Positions 1-8,157 of a stretch of DNA of 64,000 bases are shown piece after piece. Below the pieces are notes generated by a model, which saw only the letters and a program-made list of their open reading frames with translations, did no database searches and was not told the DNA's origin. This DNA comes from Asticcacaulis taihuensis (GTDB taxonomy: Bacteria; Pseudomonadota; Alphaproteobacteria; Caulobacterales; Caulobacteraceae). The stretch is from positions 62,001-126,000 of the forward strand of contig NZ_FMTS01000004.1 in NCBI RefSeq assembly GCF_900100255.1. Direction: 5' to 3'. How positions within the stretch are numbered: position 1 is the first letter of the stretch; each line of letters starts with the position of its first letter. The translations under genes were made by a program, and so were the position numbers.

Positions 1-2
1 GC

Positions 3-932
3 GGCCATGCCTCGAAGACCCGCCTGATCGGCCGCGAACGCGCCTATCACGGTGTCGGCTTTGGCGGCATTTCGGTCGGCGGCATCGTGCGCAACCGCAT
101 GTATTTCGGCTCGCTGCTGACCGGCGTCGATCACCTTCCGCATACGCATGGCGTCACCGGCAACCTTTTCGCCAGAGGCATTCCGGAACATGGCGCCGAT
201 CTGGCCGATAATCTGGAACGCCTGGTCGCCCTGCATGACGCCTCGACCATCGCCGCCGTCATTGTCGAGCCCGTGGCCGGGTCCACTGGCGTGCTGGTGC
301 CGCCAAAGGGCTACCTTCAGCGCCTGCGCGCCCTTTGCGACAAGCACGATATCCTGCTCATTTTTGATGAAGTCATAACCGGTTTCGGCCGTCTGGGCGC
401 GGCCTTCGGCGCCGACTATTTCGGCGTTACACCCGATATCCTGACCATGGCCAAGGGCATTACCAATGCCGCCGTGCCGATGGGCGCCGTGGCTGTCTCC
501 AACCGAATCTACGATACCTTCATGCAGACAGCCGATGCACCGATAGAGCTGTTCCACGGCTACACCTATTCCGGCCACCCGCTGGCCTGCGCCGCCGGCA
601 TAGCCACGCTCGATGTCTATGCCGGGGAAAACCTTTTTGCCCGCGCCAACGACATGGCGCCCTACTGGCAGGAGGCCGTGCATAGCTTACGCGACGCGCC
701 GCATATCATCGACATCCGCAATCTCGGGCTGATCGGCGGCATCGAACTGGAAAGCCGCCCCGGTGCGCCGACCGCCCGCGCGCTGGAGGTCTTCGATCGC
801 TGCTTCGACAAGGGCCTGCTGATCCGCGTCACCGGCGACATCATCGCCCTCTCCCCGCCGCTCATCCTGGAAAAGACGCACATCGACCAGATGGTCGAAA
901 CCATCCGCGCGGCTCTGAAAGAGACGGCTTAA
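3..932 (+). CDS. Class III PLP aminotransferase, omega-amino acid/beta-alanine:pyruvate type (5' truncated)
   Basis: The reading frame is open from the window edge, so the N-terminus is missing. Visible residues begin GHASKTRLIGRERAYHGVGF, the region found in beta-alanine/omega-amino acid:pyruvate transaminases. The motif LIFDEVITGFGRLG carries the Asp that contacts the pyridine nitrogen of PLP. TMAKGITNAAVPMG holds the Schiff-base Lys (codon near 453). FHGYTYSGHPLACAA follows as expected for class III enzymes. The family moves amino groups from beta-alanine, omega-amino acids or amines to pyruvate. The exact amine substrate cannot be read from sequence. The gene ends in TAA immediately before a 40-base hairpin. 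Confidence 0.9.
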   Translation, partial: GHASKTRLIGRERAYHGVGFGGISVGGIVRNRMYFGSLLTGVDHLPHTHGVTGNLFARGIPEHGADLADNLERLVALHDASTIAAVIVEPVAGSTGVLVPPKGYLQRLRALCDKHDILLIFDEVITGFGRLGAAFGADYFGVTPDILTMAKGITNAAVPMGAVAVSNRIYDTFMQTADAPIELFHGYTYSGHPLACAAGIATLDVYAGENLFARANDMAPYWQEAVHSLRDAPHIIDIRNLGLIGGIELESRPGAPTARALEVFDRCFDKGLLIRVTGDIIALSPPLILEKTHIDQMVETIRAALKETA

Positions 933-972
933 CCTCATGCCCAAAAGCGGATCGCCACTTTTGGGCATGAGG
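933..972. terminator. Long perfect hairpin after the aminotransferase gene
   Basis: It begins at the base after the stop codon. The 18-base arms (CCTCATGCCCAAAAGCGG and its complement with one G:T wobble) flank an ATCG loop. It probably ends transcription from both sides, because the next gene is convergent. There is no clear U run, so it may instead be a REP-like palindrome doing the same job. Confidence 0.6.
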
Positions 973-978
973 TGTCAA

Positions 979-1257
979 TCAAGCCACGCCAGTCAGCCCT
1001 TTTGCGTCCAGTACAACGATCAGGACAAAAAAAGCGGCCGTCGCCGCGACATTAAAAACGCCTGCCGAAACCAAGCGCTTCACCAGCACGAAGCGCAGGC
1101 ACAACAGGCAGATAACAAAGCCGATGCTGATCTGGCCGACAGCGCCGCCCTTTCCCAGTTGCATCAAGCCGCCCCACAGGAAGGCCAGGGACAACAGCCA
1201 GTAAAGACCGGCGCAGATCACCTTGGCGGAATGCCATACGGCCTGCAGAAAGAGCAT
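979..1257 (-). CDS. Small integral membrane protein, unknown function
   Basis: A 92-residue protein starting MLFLQAVWHSAK. This start is preferred over one 15 codons upstream because a strong GGGGGG Shine-Dalgarno lies just ahead of it. Three hydrophobic segments are visible: about residues 8-30 (VICAGLYWLLSLAFLWGGLM), 37-55 (QISIGFVICLLCLRFVLV) and 62-82 (FNVAATAAFFVLIVVLD). There are no soluble domains or catalytic motifs. I do not recognise a family. It is convergent with the aminotransferase and divergent from the next membrane-protein gene. Confidence 0.65.
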   Translation of the reverse strand: MLFLQAVWHSAKVICAGLYWLLSLAFLWGGLMQLGKGGAVGQISIGFVICLLCLRFVLVKRLVSAGVFNVAATAAFFVLIVVLDAKGLTGVA

Positions 1258-1305
1258 GTCCCCCCCTTGTTTTTGAACAGGAATTGTCTCTAGCACGCGC
1301 ATTGC

Positions 1306-1355
1306 GGCACAACAAAGGGTGCTTTATTCATATTGTGCCTTTATATGGTTGTGCC
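1306..1355. promoter_or_regulatory. Repeated TTGTGCC boxes in a divergent promoter
   Basis: Between two divergent membrane-protein genes the heptamer TTGTGCC occurs at 1333 and 1349, exactly 16 bases apart. Its complement GGCACAA is at 1306. Evenly spaced direct copies plus an inverted one suggest a protein-binding site. No regulator can be named. Confidence 0.3.
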
Positions 1356-1393
1356 ATTAATTCGGTCGTGTCGCAGATTCATACGGAAACCTG

Positions 1394-1963
1394 ATGTTTA
1401 ATTTCTCTAACCAGCTTGAAAGCCTGAAATCCTCTATCATCGGGCTGGTACTGCTGCTGGCAAGCGCTATTATCGGACTGATCTGGGTCAGTATCGGCCT
1501 CTACAGCCTGGCCGTTAAACTGCTGGGCGATCTGTGGGGGCCGCTGGCCCTGGGCGGCATCTTCCTGTTGCCGATCGTCATTTACCTGATCATCAAGGCC
1601 CTGCCGCATAACCGGGAAAAACGCCGCCAGTCGTTGATCGACGAAGCCTTCTCGAAATCGACCGTCGGCAGCATTTCCAACCTGATTGACAGCCTGTCGG
1701 CCACCTCGCCGATCCTGGCCACGGTGGCCGCCATTGTGGCCGGCTTCATGGCCACACGCTTCCCGCAGTACCTGCCGATGTTCTCTCAGATCGTCAGCGC
1801 GCTGGGTGAAGAGTTCAAGCTGCATAAGGTCCGCCGCGCCGAATCGAAGGTGCGCAAGGCCCGCGCCGAATATGAACGCACCGCCAACCCGACGCCGCCC
1901 GATGTCGAGCCGGTAGTCAAGCGTCGTCGCAAGAGGAATGACGACCCTTACGCGGACATGTAA
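1394..1963 (+). CDS. Membrane protein of unknown function with a basic C-terminal tail
   Basis: 189 residues. Two strongly hydrophobic segments lie near residues 14-40 (IIGLVLLLASAIIGLIWVSI) and 50-70 (GPLALGGIFLLPIVIYLIIK). A third, weaker one is around 105-125 (SPILATVAAIVAGFMATRFP). The C-terminal 50 residues are highly charged and probably helical (KVRRAESKVRKARAEYER), ending KRRRKRNDDPYADM, a likely cytoplasmic tail. The shape resembles holin-superfamily (phage_holin_3_6-like) membrane proteins, but I would not assign that function. A good intrinsic terminator follows. Confidence 0.75.
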   Translation: MFNFSNQLESLKSSIIGLVLLLASAIIGLIWVSIGLYSLAVKLLGDLWGPLALGGIFLLPIVIYLIIKALPHNREKRRQSLIDEAFSKSTVGSISNLIDSLSATSPILATVAAIVAGFMATRFPQYLPMFSQIVSALGEEFKLHKVRRAESKVRKARAEYERTANPTPPDVEPVVKRRRKRNDDPYADM

Positions 1964-1969
1964 AACAAA

Positions 1970-2002
1970 AAAGCCCGGCGGTGATCCGCCGGACTTTTTT
2001 TA
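1970..2002. terminator. Bidirectional intrinsic terminator
   Basis: GCCCGGCGG-TGAT-CCGCCGGAC stem followed by a T run (TTTTTTT) and preceded by an A run. It can therefore terminate the upstream plus-strand gene and the converging DUF3126 gene. Confidence 0.85.
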
Positions 2003-2020
2003 ATTGGCTGACCGAAAGAC

Positions 2021-2221
2021 CTAGAGGTCTTCCTTCAAGATGGCCATTTCAAACAGATAGGAGCCGGCCTCGTCTTCGTCGACATAGACCACACCGACGA
2101 ACTCGTCATCGATGAACACCTCGGCGGAGTCCTTCTGCTTGCGCGGCTTGATTTCAAGCCCCTTGGTCTTGAAGGTCTTGAAAAGATAGTCCTGAACCTT
2201 GGCGATTTCGGCGGGAGTCAT
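2021..2221 (-). CDS. DUF3126 family protein
   Basis: 66 residues starting MTPAEIAKVQDYLFKTF, the conserved opening of this short alphaproteobacterial family. The rest reads as a small alpha/beta protein: an initial helix, then strands SAEVFIDDEFVGVVYVDEDE and YLFEMAILKEDL at the end. It has no signal, membrane segment or catalytic motif. The function of the family is unknown. Length matches the family. Confidence 0.85.
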   Translation of the reverse strand: MTPAEIAKVQDYLFKTFKTKGLEIKPRKQKDSAEVFIDDEFVGVVYVDEDEAGSYLFEMAILKEDL

Positions 2222-2390
2222 GATTGGCCTCGGATATTAGATTGCGGGTGGCGCCATCCTCGCGCCCGACAGTGCGCAAACTTAAGCACAATTTGCCGGG
2301 CATGAGGATAAATTTTATGTGTGGCGAACTTTAAAGCCTGCGGCAAAGCGGCGCAAATGCAAACGGCCCGTTGTCCACAGGCGGCACGAC

Positions 2391-3218
2391 TTAGATCGAA
2401 TAATCGAGGTCGATATCCGGCATGGTGTGATCCATCTGGCGGGCCGGATCCTCGCAGGTCTTGCAGTTGACCAGCCTGGCCGGCACGCCGGCCGCCGTGC
2501 AGTGCGCCGGCACGGGCTTGAGCACCACCGAGCCAGAGGCGATCTTGGCATAGTCGCCGATGATGATATTACCGAGCACATTGGCGCCGGCGCCCAGCAG
2601 CACGCCCTTGCCGATCTTGGGATGACGGTCGCCGCGCTCAGCGCCAGTGCCCCCCAGGGTCACACCCTGCAGGATCGAGCAGTCGTCGCCCACCACGGCG
2701 GTTTCACCGATGACAATGCCGGTGCCGTGGTCAAGGAAGACACCCTTGCCGATGCGCGCCGCCGGATTGATATCGATCTGGAACAGTTCCGAAACACGGC
2801 TCTGGAGGAAGTGCGCCATGGTCTGGCGGCCGTCCTTCCACAGGCGATGCGCCACGCGGTGGATTTGCAGGCTGAGGAAGCCCTTGAAGAACATGAAGGT
2901 TTGCAGATAGCCCTTGGCGGCCGGGTCGCGCTCGTAGACAGCCTGCAAATCAGCTTGGGCAAATTCGACCAGGGACGGATCGGCGTCATACGCCTTGGAT
3001 ACCAGTTCGCGCAGGGTCATGCCGCGCAAGGTATCATCGCCCAGCTTGCGGGCGATCTGGTAGCTGAGGGCGCTGGCCAGGTCATCATGAGACAGGATGG
3101 TGGAATGCAGCATCGAGGCCAGGCCGGGCTCCTCGGCAATGGCGTCGCCGGCCTCCTGACGCAGGCACAGCCAGATCGGCTTGTCATCAGGGGTAATGAC
3201 CTCGAAAACCTGTGCCAT
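2391..3218 (-). CDS. cysE: Serine O-acetyltransferase
   Basis: Transfers acetyl from acetyl-CoA to L-serine, the first step of cysteine synthesis. It is 275 residues, the usual length. An N-terminal helical domain (about 1-140) precedes a left-handed beta-helix of hexapeptide repeats (about 145-250). Visible family signatures are FLDHGTGIVIGETAVVGDD, GVTLGGTGAERGDRHPKIG with the active-site His, and LGAGANVLGNIIIGDYAKI. The chain ends DYSI; a C-terminal Ile is the residue CysE inserts into cysteine synthase to form their complex. GGAGGG lies 6 bases before the ATG. It starts 20 bases after a Nudix gene on the same strand, so the two are probably co-transcribed. Confidence 0.97.
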   Translation of the reverse strand: MAQVFEVITPDDKPIWLCLRQEAGDAIAEEPGLASMLHSTILSHDDLASALSYQIARKLGDDTLRGMTLRELVSKAYDADPSLVEFAQADLQAVYERDPAAKGYLQTFMFFKGFLSLQIHRVAHRLWKDGRQTMAHFLQSRVSELFQIDINPAARIGKGVFLDHGTGIVIGETAVVGDDCSILQGVTLGGTGAERGDRHPKIGKGVLLGAGANVLGNIIIGDYAKIASGSVVLKPVPAHCTAAGVPARLVNCKTCEDPARQMDHTMPDIDLDYSI

Positions 3219-3238
3219 GGAAAGCCCTCCAAAATTAC

Positions 3239-3871
3239 TTAGTCAAGTATAGCATCTCGCAGATGCGGCGGCAAATCACCGCTCACCGCCATATGGTATA
3301 CCCGCAATACACTGACAACCGTTAAGCCATCACGAACCTGGCCTTTTATCACCGCGTCGAGCAGGTCTTTAAAGGGCACGCGGGCATATTCGAAGGCTTC
3401 GGTCTCATCCGGCGCGATGTCGCTTTGGCTCAGGCCGGTGGCCAGAAAGCAGACGGCGACCTCGTCGGTCACCGAATTGGACATGTCGAAGGACAGGATT
3501 TCGCGCAGGTTCGCCGCTACCAGGCCGGTTTCCTCGCGCAGTTCGCGGATAGCGGCATCACGCGGGTCTTCGTCATGCGGCCCGCCGCCTTCGGGCAGTT
3601 CCCAGCTATAGGCATTAACAGCAAAGCGCGCTTGTCCGACCAAGGAAACGGTGCCGTCATCATGCAGCGGCAGGACCGCGATGGCGCGGTTGGCGAATTT
3701 CACCAGGCCGTAATGCGCCGGATTGCCGGTAGGCGCGATAACATCATGGCTTTCTATCTGTATCCACGGATTATGAAACACGGTTTGCGAGGTCACACTC
3801 TGCCAGCGCGGACGGGCAACGGCGCGAGCTTCGCTATCCCAGGGCGGTCGTTTGACTGTTTTATCCGGCAC
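3239..3871 (-). CDS. Nudix hydrolase, ADP-ribose pyrophosphatase-like
   Basis: 210 residues with a canonical Nudix box: G, five residues, E, seven residues, then RELREETGL (in GGGPHDEDPRDAAIRELREE, residues about 98-120). The box binds Mg and cuts nucleoside-diphosphate-X bonds. The preceding SWELPEGG and the overall arrangement resemble ADP-ribose pyrophosphatases, but the substrate is not certain. The start is GTG at 3871. It is divergent from the nitroreductase gene with only 46 bases between them and lies just upstream of cysE. Confidence 0.88.
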   Translation of the reverse strand: MPDKTVKRPPWDSEARAVARPRWQSVTSQTVFHNPWIQIESHDVIAPTGNPAHYGLVKFANRAIAVLPLHDDGTVSLVGQARFAVNAYSWELPEGGGPHDEDPRDAAIRELREETGLVAANLREILSFDMSNSVTDEVAVCFLATGLSQSDIAPDETEAFEYARVPFKDLLDAVIKGQVRDGLTVVSVLRVYHMAVSGDLPPHLRDAILD

Positions 3872-3917
3872 GGGACACCTATATGGTCAGGGCAGATTCG
3901 CTTTTGAAAGCCTTAGC

Positions 3918-4538
3918 ATGACCTTACCTGATTTTGATCGCGCCCCCATCGAATTCGGCCAGCCCGTACCGCAAAAGAAATCAACCGAGGTACTGGATGC
4001 CCTGTTCCATCGCCGCAGCGCCCCCGCCCCGACACTCGGCCTCCCGGCGCCGACCGAAGAAGAAATGGACCTGCTGATCAAGATCGGTTTCCGCGTGCCG
4101 GATCATGGCAAGCTCGGCCCCTGGCGGATCGTGCGCTTCACGCCGGATAGCAAGACTAAGCTGGTCGAAAAGCTGAAAACACTGGCTGAGAGTCGCTATG
4201 ACCGCAAGGCCGCGGGCGCCCTGCAAAAGCTCTCCATCCCGCCGGAAGCCCTGCTGGTGATCTCCAGCCCGGTTTTTCCGTACAAGAAGCCTTTGTGGGA
4301 GCAGCAGCTTTCCGCTGCCGCCGTCTGCCAGACCCTGCTGATCGCCGCTGGCGCCCTGGGTTATGGCGCTAACTGGATAACCGACTGGTATTCCTATGAT
4401 GATGAGGCCAAGGCATTGCTCGGCCTGACCGAGGGCGAAAACGTCGCTGGCTGGATTTTCCTCGGCACCCCCACCGAAGCGCCGCTGGAACGCGAACGGC
4501 CGGATTATGAGTCGCGGGTTAGCTGGTGGGAAGGCTGA
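3918..4538 (+). CDS. Nitroreductase family protein, YdjA-like
   Basis: 206 residues from the ATG at 3918. The opening basic patch FHRRSAPAPTLGLPAPTEEE and RVPDHGKLGPWRIVRF are hallmark FMN-binding segments of the minimal YdjA-type nitroreductases, which form homodimers and reduce nitro or quinone compounds with NAD(P)H. GYGANWITDW contributes to the flavin site. A longer reading frame extends 22 codons upstream, but it would overlap the divergent Nudix gene and lacks family residues. The gene ends exactly where the next, convergent gene ends. Confidence 0.88.
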   Translation: MTLPDFDRAPIEFGQPVPQKKSTEVLDALFHRRSAPAPTLGLPAPTEEEMDLLIKIGFRVPDHGKLGPWRIVRFTPDSKTKLVEKLKTLAESRYDRKAAGALQKLSIPPEALLVISSPVFPYKKPLWEQQLSAAAVCQTLLIAAGALGYGANWITDWYSYDDEAKALLGLTEGENVAGWIFLGTPTEAPLERERPDYESRVSWWEG

Positions 4539-4997
4539 CTAAAGTCGATCAATTCGATCGCGCTTCAAAGAAATTTTCGCGGCAACTCTCATCACCGCCA
4601 AAAGAACCATTCCTGCGGCGCATAGGCTTAAAACATAAACACAGATAAATTGCAGCCAGATGTTATCTATGCCGGCAAGGAATCCAGTGTCGTAGGAAGC
4701 CCCATAACGCTGAATTATCACCAATGACGCAAAAAAAGTTATAATGAACAAAACTGCGAAGATAGGCTGCATTACCTCCTTACGCATTGCATTTACAGCT
4801 TCTAAAATGACCACGAGCGGAAGACTTACAGCCACTCCGATTATCAAGCAGTGAAATGCAAACATCGGATCGGCAGAATAAATAGTTAAAACCTGGTCGC
4901 GCGCGTTCCACACAAATATTCCAATATTGAGCAATATATCGCTCAAGAATAAAGTGAACGGCGCTCTAACCCAGAAATTTCCCCAAAACCCCCTCAT
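4539..4997 (-). CDS. Four-helix membrane protein, unknown; AT-rich relative to neighbours
   Basis: 152 residues with hydrophobic stretches near 12-32, 48-68, 78-98 and 115-140. The last two are IFAVLFIITFFASLVIIQRY and LQFICVYVLSLCAAGMVLLA. There is no recognisable family. Codon usage is visibly richer in A/T than in neighbouring genes, suggesting recent acquisition or weak expression. It starts 6 bases after the stop region of queF on the same strand. Confidence 0.6.
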   Translation of the reverse strand: MRGFWGNFWVRAPFTLFLSDILLNIGIFVWNARDQVLTIYSADPMFAFHCLIIGVAVSLPLVVILEAVNAMRKEVMQPIFAVLFIITFFASLVIIQRYGASYDTGFLAGIDNIWLQFICVYVLSLCAAGMVLLAVMRVAAKISLKRDRIDRL

Positions 4998-5003
4998 CCG
5001 TGC

Positions 5004-5465
5004 TTACCCACGCCCGCGATAGGTCGGTACACCGAAATCCGGAACATAGACGCCCTTGGGCGCTTCGGCTGTCTGCCAGAAGACATCGATCGGGATACCC
5101 CCGCGCGGATACCAGAAACCGCCGATGCGCAGCCAGCGCGGGGCCAGCAGGTCATTCAGGCGCTTGGCGATATAGACCGTGCAGTCCTCATGGAAGGCGC
5201 CATGATTACGGAAGCTGGTCAGGAAGAGCTTGAGCGACTTGGACTCGACCAGCCACTCACCCGGCACATAATCAATGACCAGATGAGCGAAATCCGGCTG
5301 GCCGGTGACCGGGCACAGCGAGGTGAATTCCGGCGCCGTGAAGCGCGCCACATAGTTCACATCTGCATGTGGATTGGGCACGCGCTCCAGCACAGCCTTG
5401 GCGGGATCATCGACAGGACGGGCATCGCCGCCCAGTTGGGTCAGGTTATCGGTGTAATGGCTCAT
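5004..5465 (-). CDS. queF: NADPH-dependent 7-cyano-7-deazaguanine reductase (single-domain QueF)
   Basis: Reduces preQ0 to preQ1 in queuosine synthesis. It is 153 residues, the length of the single-domain subfamily. [15 protein letters not shown] carries the Cys that forms the thioimide with preQ0 and the following Asp. [20 protein letters not shown] is the QueF signature, with the conserved Glu in ESKS and the FRNHGxFHE segment. No other queuosine genes are in the window. Confidence 0.96.
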   Translation of the reverse strand: MSHYTDNLTQLGGDARPVDDPAKAVLERVPNPHADVNYVARFTAPEFTSLCPVTGQPDFAHLVIDYVPGEWLVESKSLKLFLTSFRNHGAFHEDCTVYIAKRLNDLLAPRWLRIGGFWYPRGGIPIDVFWQTAEAPKGVYVPDFGVPTYRGRG

Positions 5466-5507
5466 GAGCTGGATATAGACGCGGCTGCCAAATAAGCAAG
5501 CCTAACA

Positions 5508-5672
5508 CATCCTCCCCTGAAGCGAAGCGTACGGGGGAGGTGTCAGCGCGAGGCTCGAAGAGCCGGTGTCGCTGACGGAGGGGGCTTCTTTGGCGCTTGG
5601 GAAAGCCCCCTCCGGCGGGACTTCGCCCGCCACGGCACCGGCCGCCCGGCTCCCCCCGCTTTGCAGGGGATG
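5508..5672. repeat. Intergenic palindromic repeat, family A copy 1
   Basis: Its arms are CCTCCCCTGAAGCGAAGCG...GGGGGAGGTG on one side and GGCTCCCCCCGCTTTGCAGG on the other. A central GAGGGGGC ... GCCCCCTC pair and the phrase GCGAGGCTCG...GAGCCGGTGTCGCTGAC lie between them. The same layout recurs at 6696 and 42254. No protein is coded. Confidence 0.7.
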
Positions 5673-5682
5673 AGAAACCATC

Positions 5683-5698
5683 TTTACGCGAACGTCAA
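5683..5698. promoter_or_regulatory. Palindromic operator candidate TTTACGCGAACGTCAA
   Basis: Imperfect dyad (TTTACG-N4-CGTCAA) 36-51 bases before the nitronate monooxygenase ATG. The identical 16-mer is upstream of fadA at 11683. The form resembles LiuR-type (MerR family) sites for fatty-acid and branched-chain amino-acid catabolism. The regulator assignment is inference. Confidence 0.5.
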
Positions 5699-5733
5699 TT
5701 TATGATGAGTTGCCTCAAACAAGAGGAAACATC

Positions 5734-6690
5734 ATGGCCGTCCCCGCTTCGCTCACCAAAAACCTGCGTTTTCCGGCCGTCGCCGCGCCGATGTTCCTCG
5801 TTTCCGGGCCTGAACTGGTGATCGCCACCTGTAAGTCCGGCATGATCGGCACCTTCCCGGCCCTCAACCAACGCACCTCGGAAGGTTATGCGGAATGGCT
5901 CAATACCATCAAGGCCGCGCTTGGTCCTGATGATGCCCAGTATGGCGTCAACCTGATCGTTCACAACACCAATACGCGCTTGATGGCCGACCTGGCCATC
6001 ACCGCCCAGCACAAGGTGCCGCTGGTCATCACCTCTCTCGGTGCGGTCAAGGATATCGTCGATGGTGTCCATGCCTATGGCGGCGTGGTGTTTCACGATG
6101 TCATCAATGCCCGCCATGCCAAAAAGGCCGCCGATGCGGGCGTGGACGGCCTGATCCTGGTGTCGGCCGGGGCCGGCGGCCATGCCGGCAGCCAGCACCC
6201 CTTTGCCCTGATCAATGAAATCCGCCAGTTCTTCAACGGGACAATCCTGCTCTCCGGCGCCATGTCGACCGGTGGAGATGTGGCGGCCGCCCTGATGGCC
6301 GGGGCCGACCTCGCCTATATGGGCACGCGTTTTATCGCCACCGAAGAGGCGCGAGCCGTCGAAGCCTACAAGGAGATGCTGATCGAGACGAGCGCCAAGG
6401 ACATCACCTATACCGATGCGATTTCCGGCATCAATGCCAACTTCCTGACGCCCTCCCTGATCGCCAACGGCCTCGATCCGGCAGCCGCCAAAGACCCGCA
6501 CCACAAGATCGACATGGCCCATGAGTTAAGCAGCGAGGCCAAGGCCTGGAAAACCATCTGGTCCGCCGGCCAGGGCGTTGGCTCGATCCATGAGGTTATG
6601 CCGGTCGCCGATCTGGTCAGTCGCCTCAAGACTGAGTTTCATACCGCTAACGAAGCCTTCGCCGCCAAGGTGAAACTGTACGGTCTTTAA
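5734..6690 (+). CDS. Nitronate monooxygenase family flavoprotein
   Basis: 318 residues, an FMN-dependent TIM barrel of the nitronate monooxygenase (2-nitropropane dioxygenase) family, which oxidises alkyl nitronates. Signatures are FPAVAAPMFLVSGPELVIAT at the N-terminus, GVNLIVHNTN, then GVDGLILVSAGAGGHAGSQ and LLSGAMSTGGDVAAALMAGA with the phosphate-binding AYMGTRFIA. AAGAGGAAAC sits 4-13 bases before the chosen ATG at 5734; an upstream TTG at 5710 lacks such a site. It shares an upstream palindrome with fadA, so it may belong to the fatty-acid catabolic regulon. Confidence 0.92.
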   Translation: MAVPASLTKNLRFPAVAAPMFLVSGPELVIATCKSGMIGTFPALNQRTSEGYAEWLNTIKAALGPDDAQYGVNLIVHNTNTRLMADLAITAQHKVPLVITSLGAVKDIVDGVHAYGGVVFHDVINARHAKKAADAGVDGLILVSAGAGGHAGSQHPFALINEIRQFFNGTILLSGAMSTGGDVAAALMAGADLAYMGTRFIATEEARAVEAYKEMLIETSAKDITYTDAISGINANFLTPSLIANGLDPAAAKDPHHKIDMAHELSSEAKAWKTIWSAGQGVGSIHEVMPVADLVSRLKTEFHTANEAFAAKVKLYGL

Positions 6691-6695
6691 GACCT

Positions 6696-6845
6696 TCTCC
6701 TCCATTGCGAAGCGGGGGAGGTGGCAGCGCGAGGCTCGCCGAGCCGGTGTCGCTGACAGAGGGGGCTACCATCGCCAGTTATGCCCCCTCCGTCTCGACG
6801 CGCTGCGCTTGCTCGACACCTCCCCCGCTTCGCAAGGGAGGAGGA
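6696..6845. repeat. Intergenic palindromic repeat, family A copy 2
   Basis: About 150 bases. Outer arms are CTCCTCCATTGCGAAGCGGG and CCCGCTTCGCAAGGGAGGAG; the inner pair is GAGGGGGC...GCCCCCTC. It lies between two convergent genes and may act as a bidirectional terminator. Confidence 0.75.
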
Positions 6846-6848
6846 AAC

Positions 6849-8015
6849 TTAACCGAACACGCTCAATGCCTGCTCGATGTCCGCGATCAAGTCGTCCGGA
6901 TCTTCCAGCCCGACATAAAACCGCACGGCCGAGCCTTGCAGATAGGGATCTGGCGCATCGCTCAGGCGGGCACGGCCGCGGATCTGCGGTTCGGAATTGG
7001 TGGCCAGGCTTTCATAGCCGCCCCAACTGAACCCCAGGCCGAACAGCTTGAGCTTATTGAGGAAGGCTTGCGAATCCTTGTCGCCATTGCCTTTGAACAG
7101 GGCCATGAACAGGCCGTTGGCACCGGTGAAGTCGCGTTTGAAAATCTCGTGGCCCGGATGGCTTTCCAGCGCCGGATGCACCACCTTCAGCACTTCCGGA
7201 CGGCCTTCCAGCCATTTGGCAACCTTCAGCGCGCTGTCGCCGGATTGCTTCAGGCGCAAATGCAGTGAACGGATACCACGCGAGGCCAGATAACTTTCAT
7301 CGGCCGAGGTGAAGAAACCCCAGGCCTTGATAGCGTCGTGCAAACCCTTGGCCAGTTTCGGATCATTGACTGACACCGAGCCGATCAGAATATCCGAGTG
7401 GCCACCGACATACTTGGTCAGGGCCTGCATGGACAGATCGACGCCATGGGCCAGCGGCTTGAAGAGCACGCCGGCGCCATAGGTATTGTCGCACAGGGTC
7501 AGGATACCGCGCGCCTTTGCCAGCTTTGCGATGCCGGGAATGTCCTGGATATCAAAGGTCAGCGAGCCGGGGCTTTCTACATAGATCATCCTGGTCTGCG
7601 GCGTGGCCAGTGCCAGCACCTCTTCCGGCGTCAGGCGCGGCTCGTAATAGCGCGTGACGACACCAAAACGCTTCATCTGGGTATCGAGGAAGCGGCGCAC
7701 CGGACGGTAGCAGGAATTGACCACCAGGATTTCATCACCCGCCGAGAGAAAGGCAAACATCGGCAGGGTCAGAGCCGCCAGGCCCGAGGGCAGGATAAAA
7801 GCTTCCTGCGCCCCTTCCAACTCGGCAATTAGCCGGCACAGCTCGTTCTGCGTGCTCAGGCCATCGGTGCCATAGGTCGGTTTGATATCGTCATTGTAGA
7901 GCACTTCGGCATTTTCAAACAACACGGTCGAGCCCCGCTCCACAGCCGTATTGACGGCACGGCGGGAGTTCTGGCGGCCCAGCGTGGCACTGGTCAGGCG
8001 GGTGGTTTCTTTCAT
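6849..8015 (-). CDS. metC: Cystathionine beta-lyase (PLP, Cys/Met metabolism family)
   Basis: 388 residues. Splits cystathionine to homocysteine, pyruvate and ammonia, the step before methionine synthase. The gamma-family PLP fold is clear. YGTDGLSTQNELCRLIAELE and FILPSGLAALTLPMF precede the cofactor region LTLCDNTYGAGVLFKPL. SMQALTKYVGGHSDILIGSV carries the Schiff-base Lys. SWGGYESLA near the C-terminus is typical of MetC rather than of cystathionine gamma-synthase. ATG at 8015 is chosen; an adjoining GTG at 8018 is possible. Confidence 0.93.
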   Translation of the reverse strand: MKETTRLTSATLGRQNSRRAVNTAVERGSTVLFENAEVLYNDDIKPTYGTDGLSTQNELCRLIAELEGAQEAFILPSGLAALTLPMFAFLSAGDEILVVNSCYRPVRRFLDTQMKRFGVVTRYYEPRLTPEEVLALATPQTRMIYVESPGSLTFDIQDIPGIAKLAKARGILTLCDNTYGAGVLFKPLAHGVDLSMQALTKYVGGHSDILIGSVSVNDPKLAKGLHDAIKAWGFFTSADESYLASRGIRSLHLRLKQSGDSALKVAKWLEGRPEVLKVVHPALESHPGHEIFKRDFTGANGLFMALFKGNGDKDSQAFLNKLKLFGLGFSWGGYESLATNSEPQIRGRARLSDAPDPYLQGSAVRFYVGLEDPDDLIADIEQALSVFG

Positions 8016-8119
8016 CACGGAGCACTCGAAAAGGCGGATCAGTATACGATCTCTTCAAGCGCGAAATGCCCGCCGGCGCAAGCCATAAGAACTGAGGATA
8101 CCGGTCAGCGGGGCTGATC

Positions 8120-8156
8120 AGAAAAAAATCCCCGCCGGATGAGGGCGGGGATTTGA
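8120..8156 (-). terminator. Intrinsic terminator of the fad operon
   Basis: AAATCCCCGCC and its exact complement flank a 7-base loop. On the minus strand the stem ends in GGGGATTTTTTT, giving a U run. It lies directly after the fadB stop codon. Confidence 0.85.
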
Positions 8157-8157
8157 T

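Noticed and set aside
2319-3242. 307-codon frame opposite cysE
   Set aside because: Low-complexity translation, no ribosome site, fully overlaps cysE.
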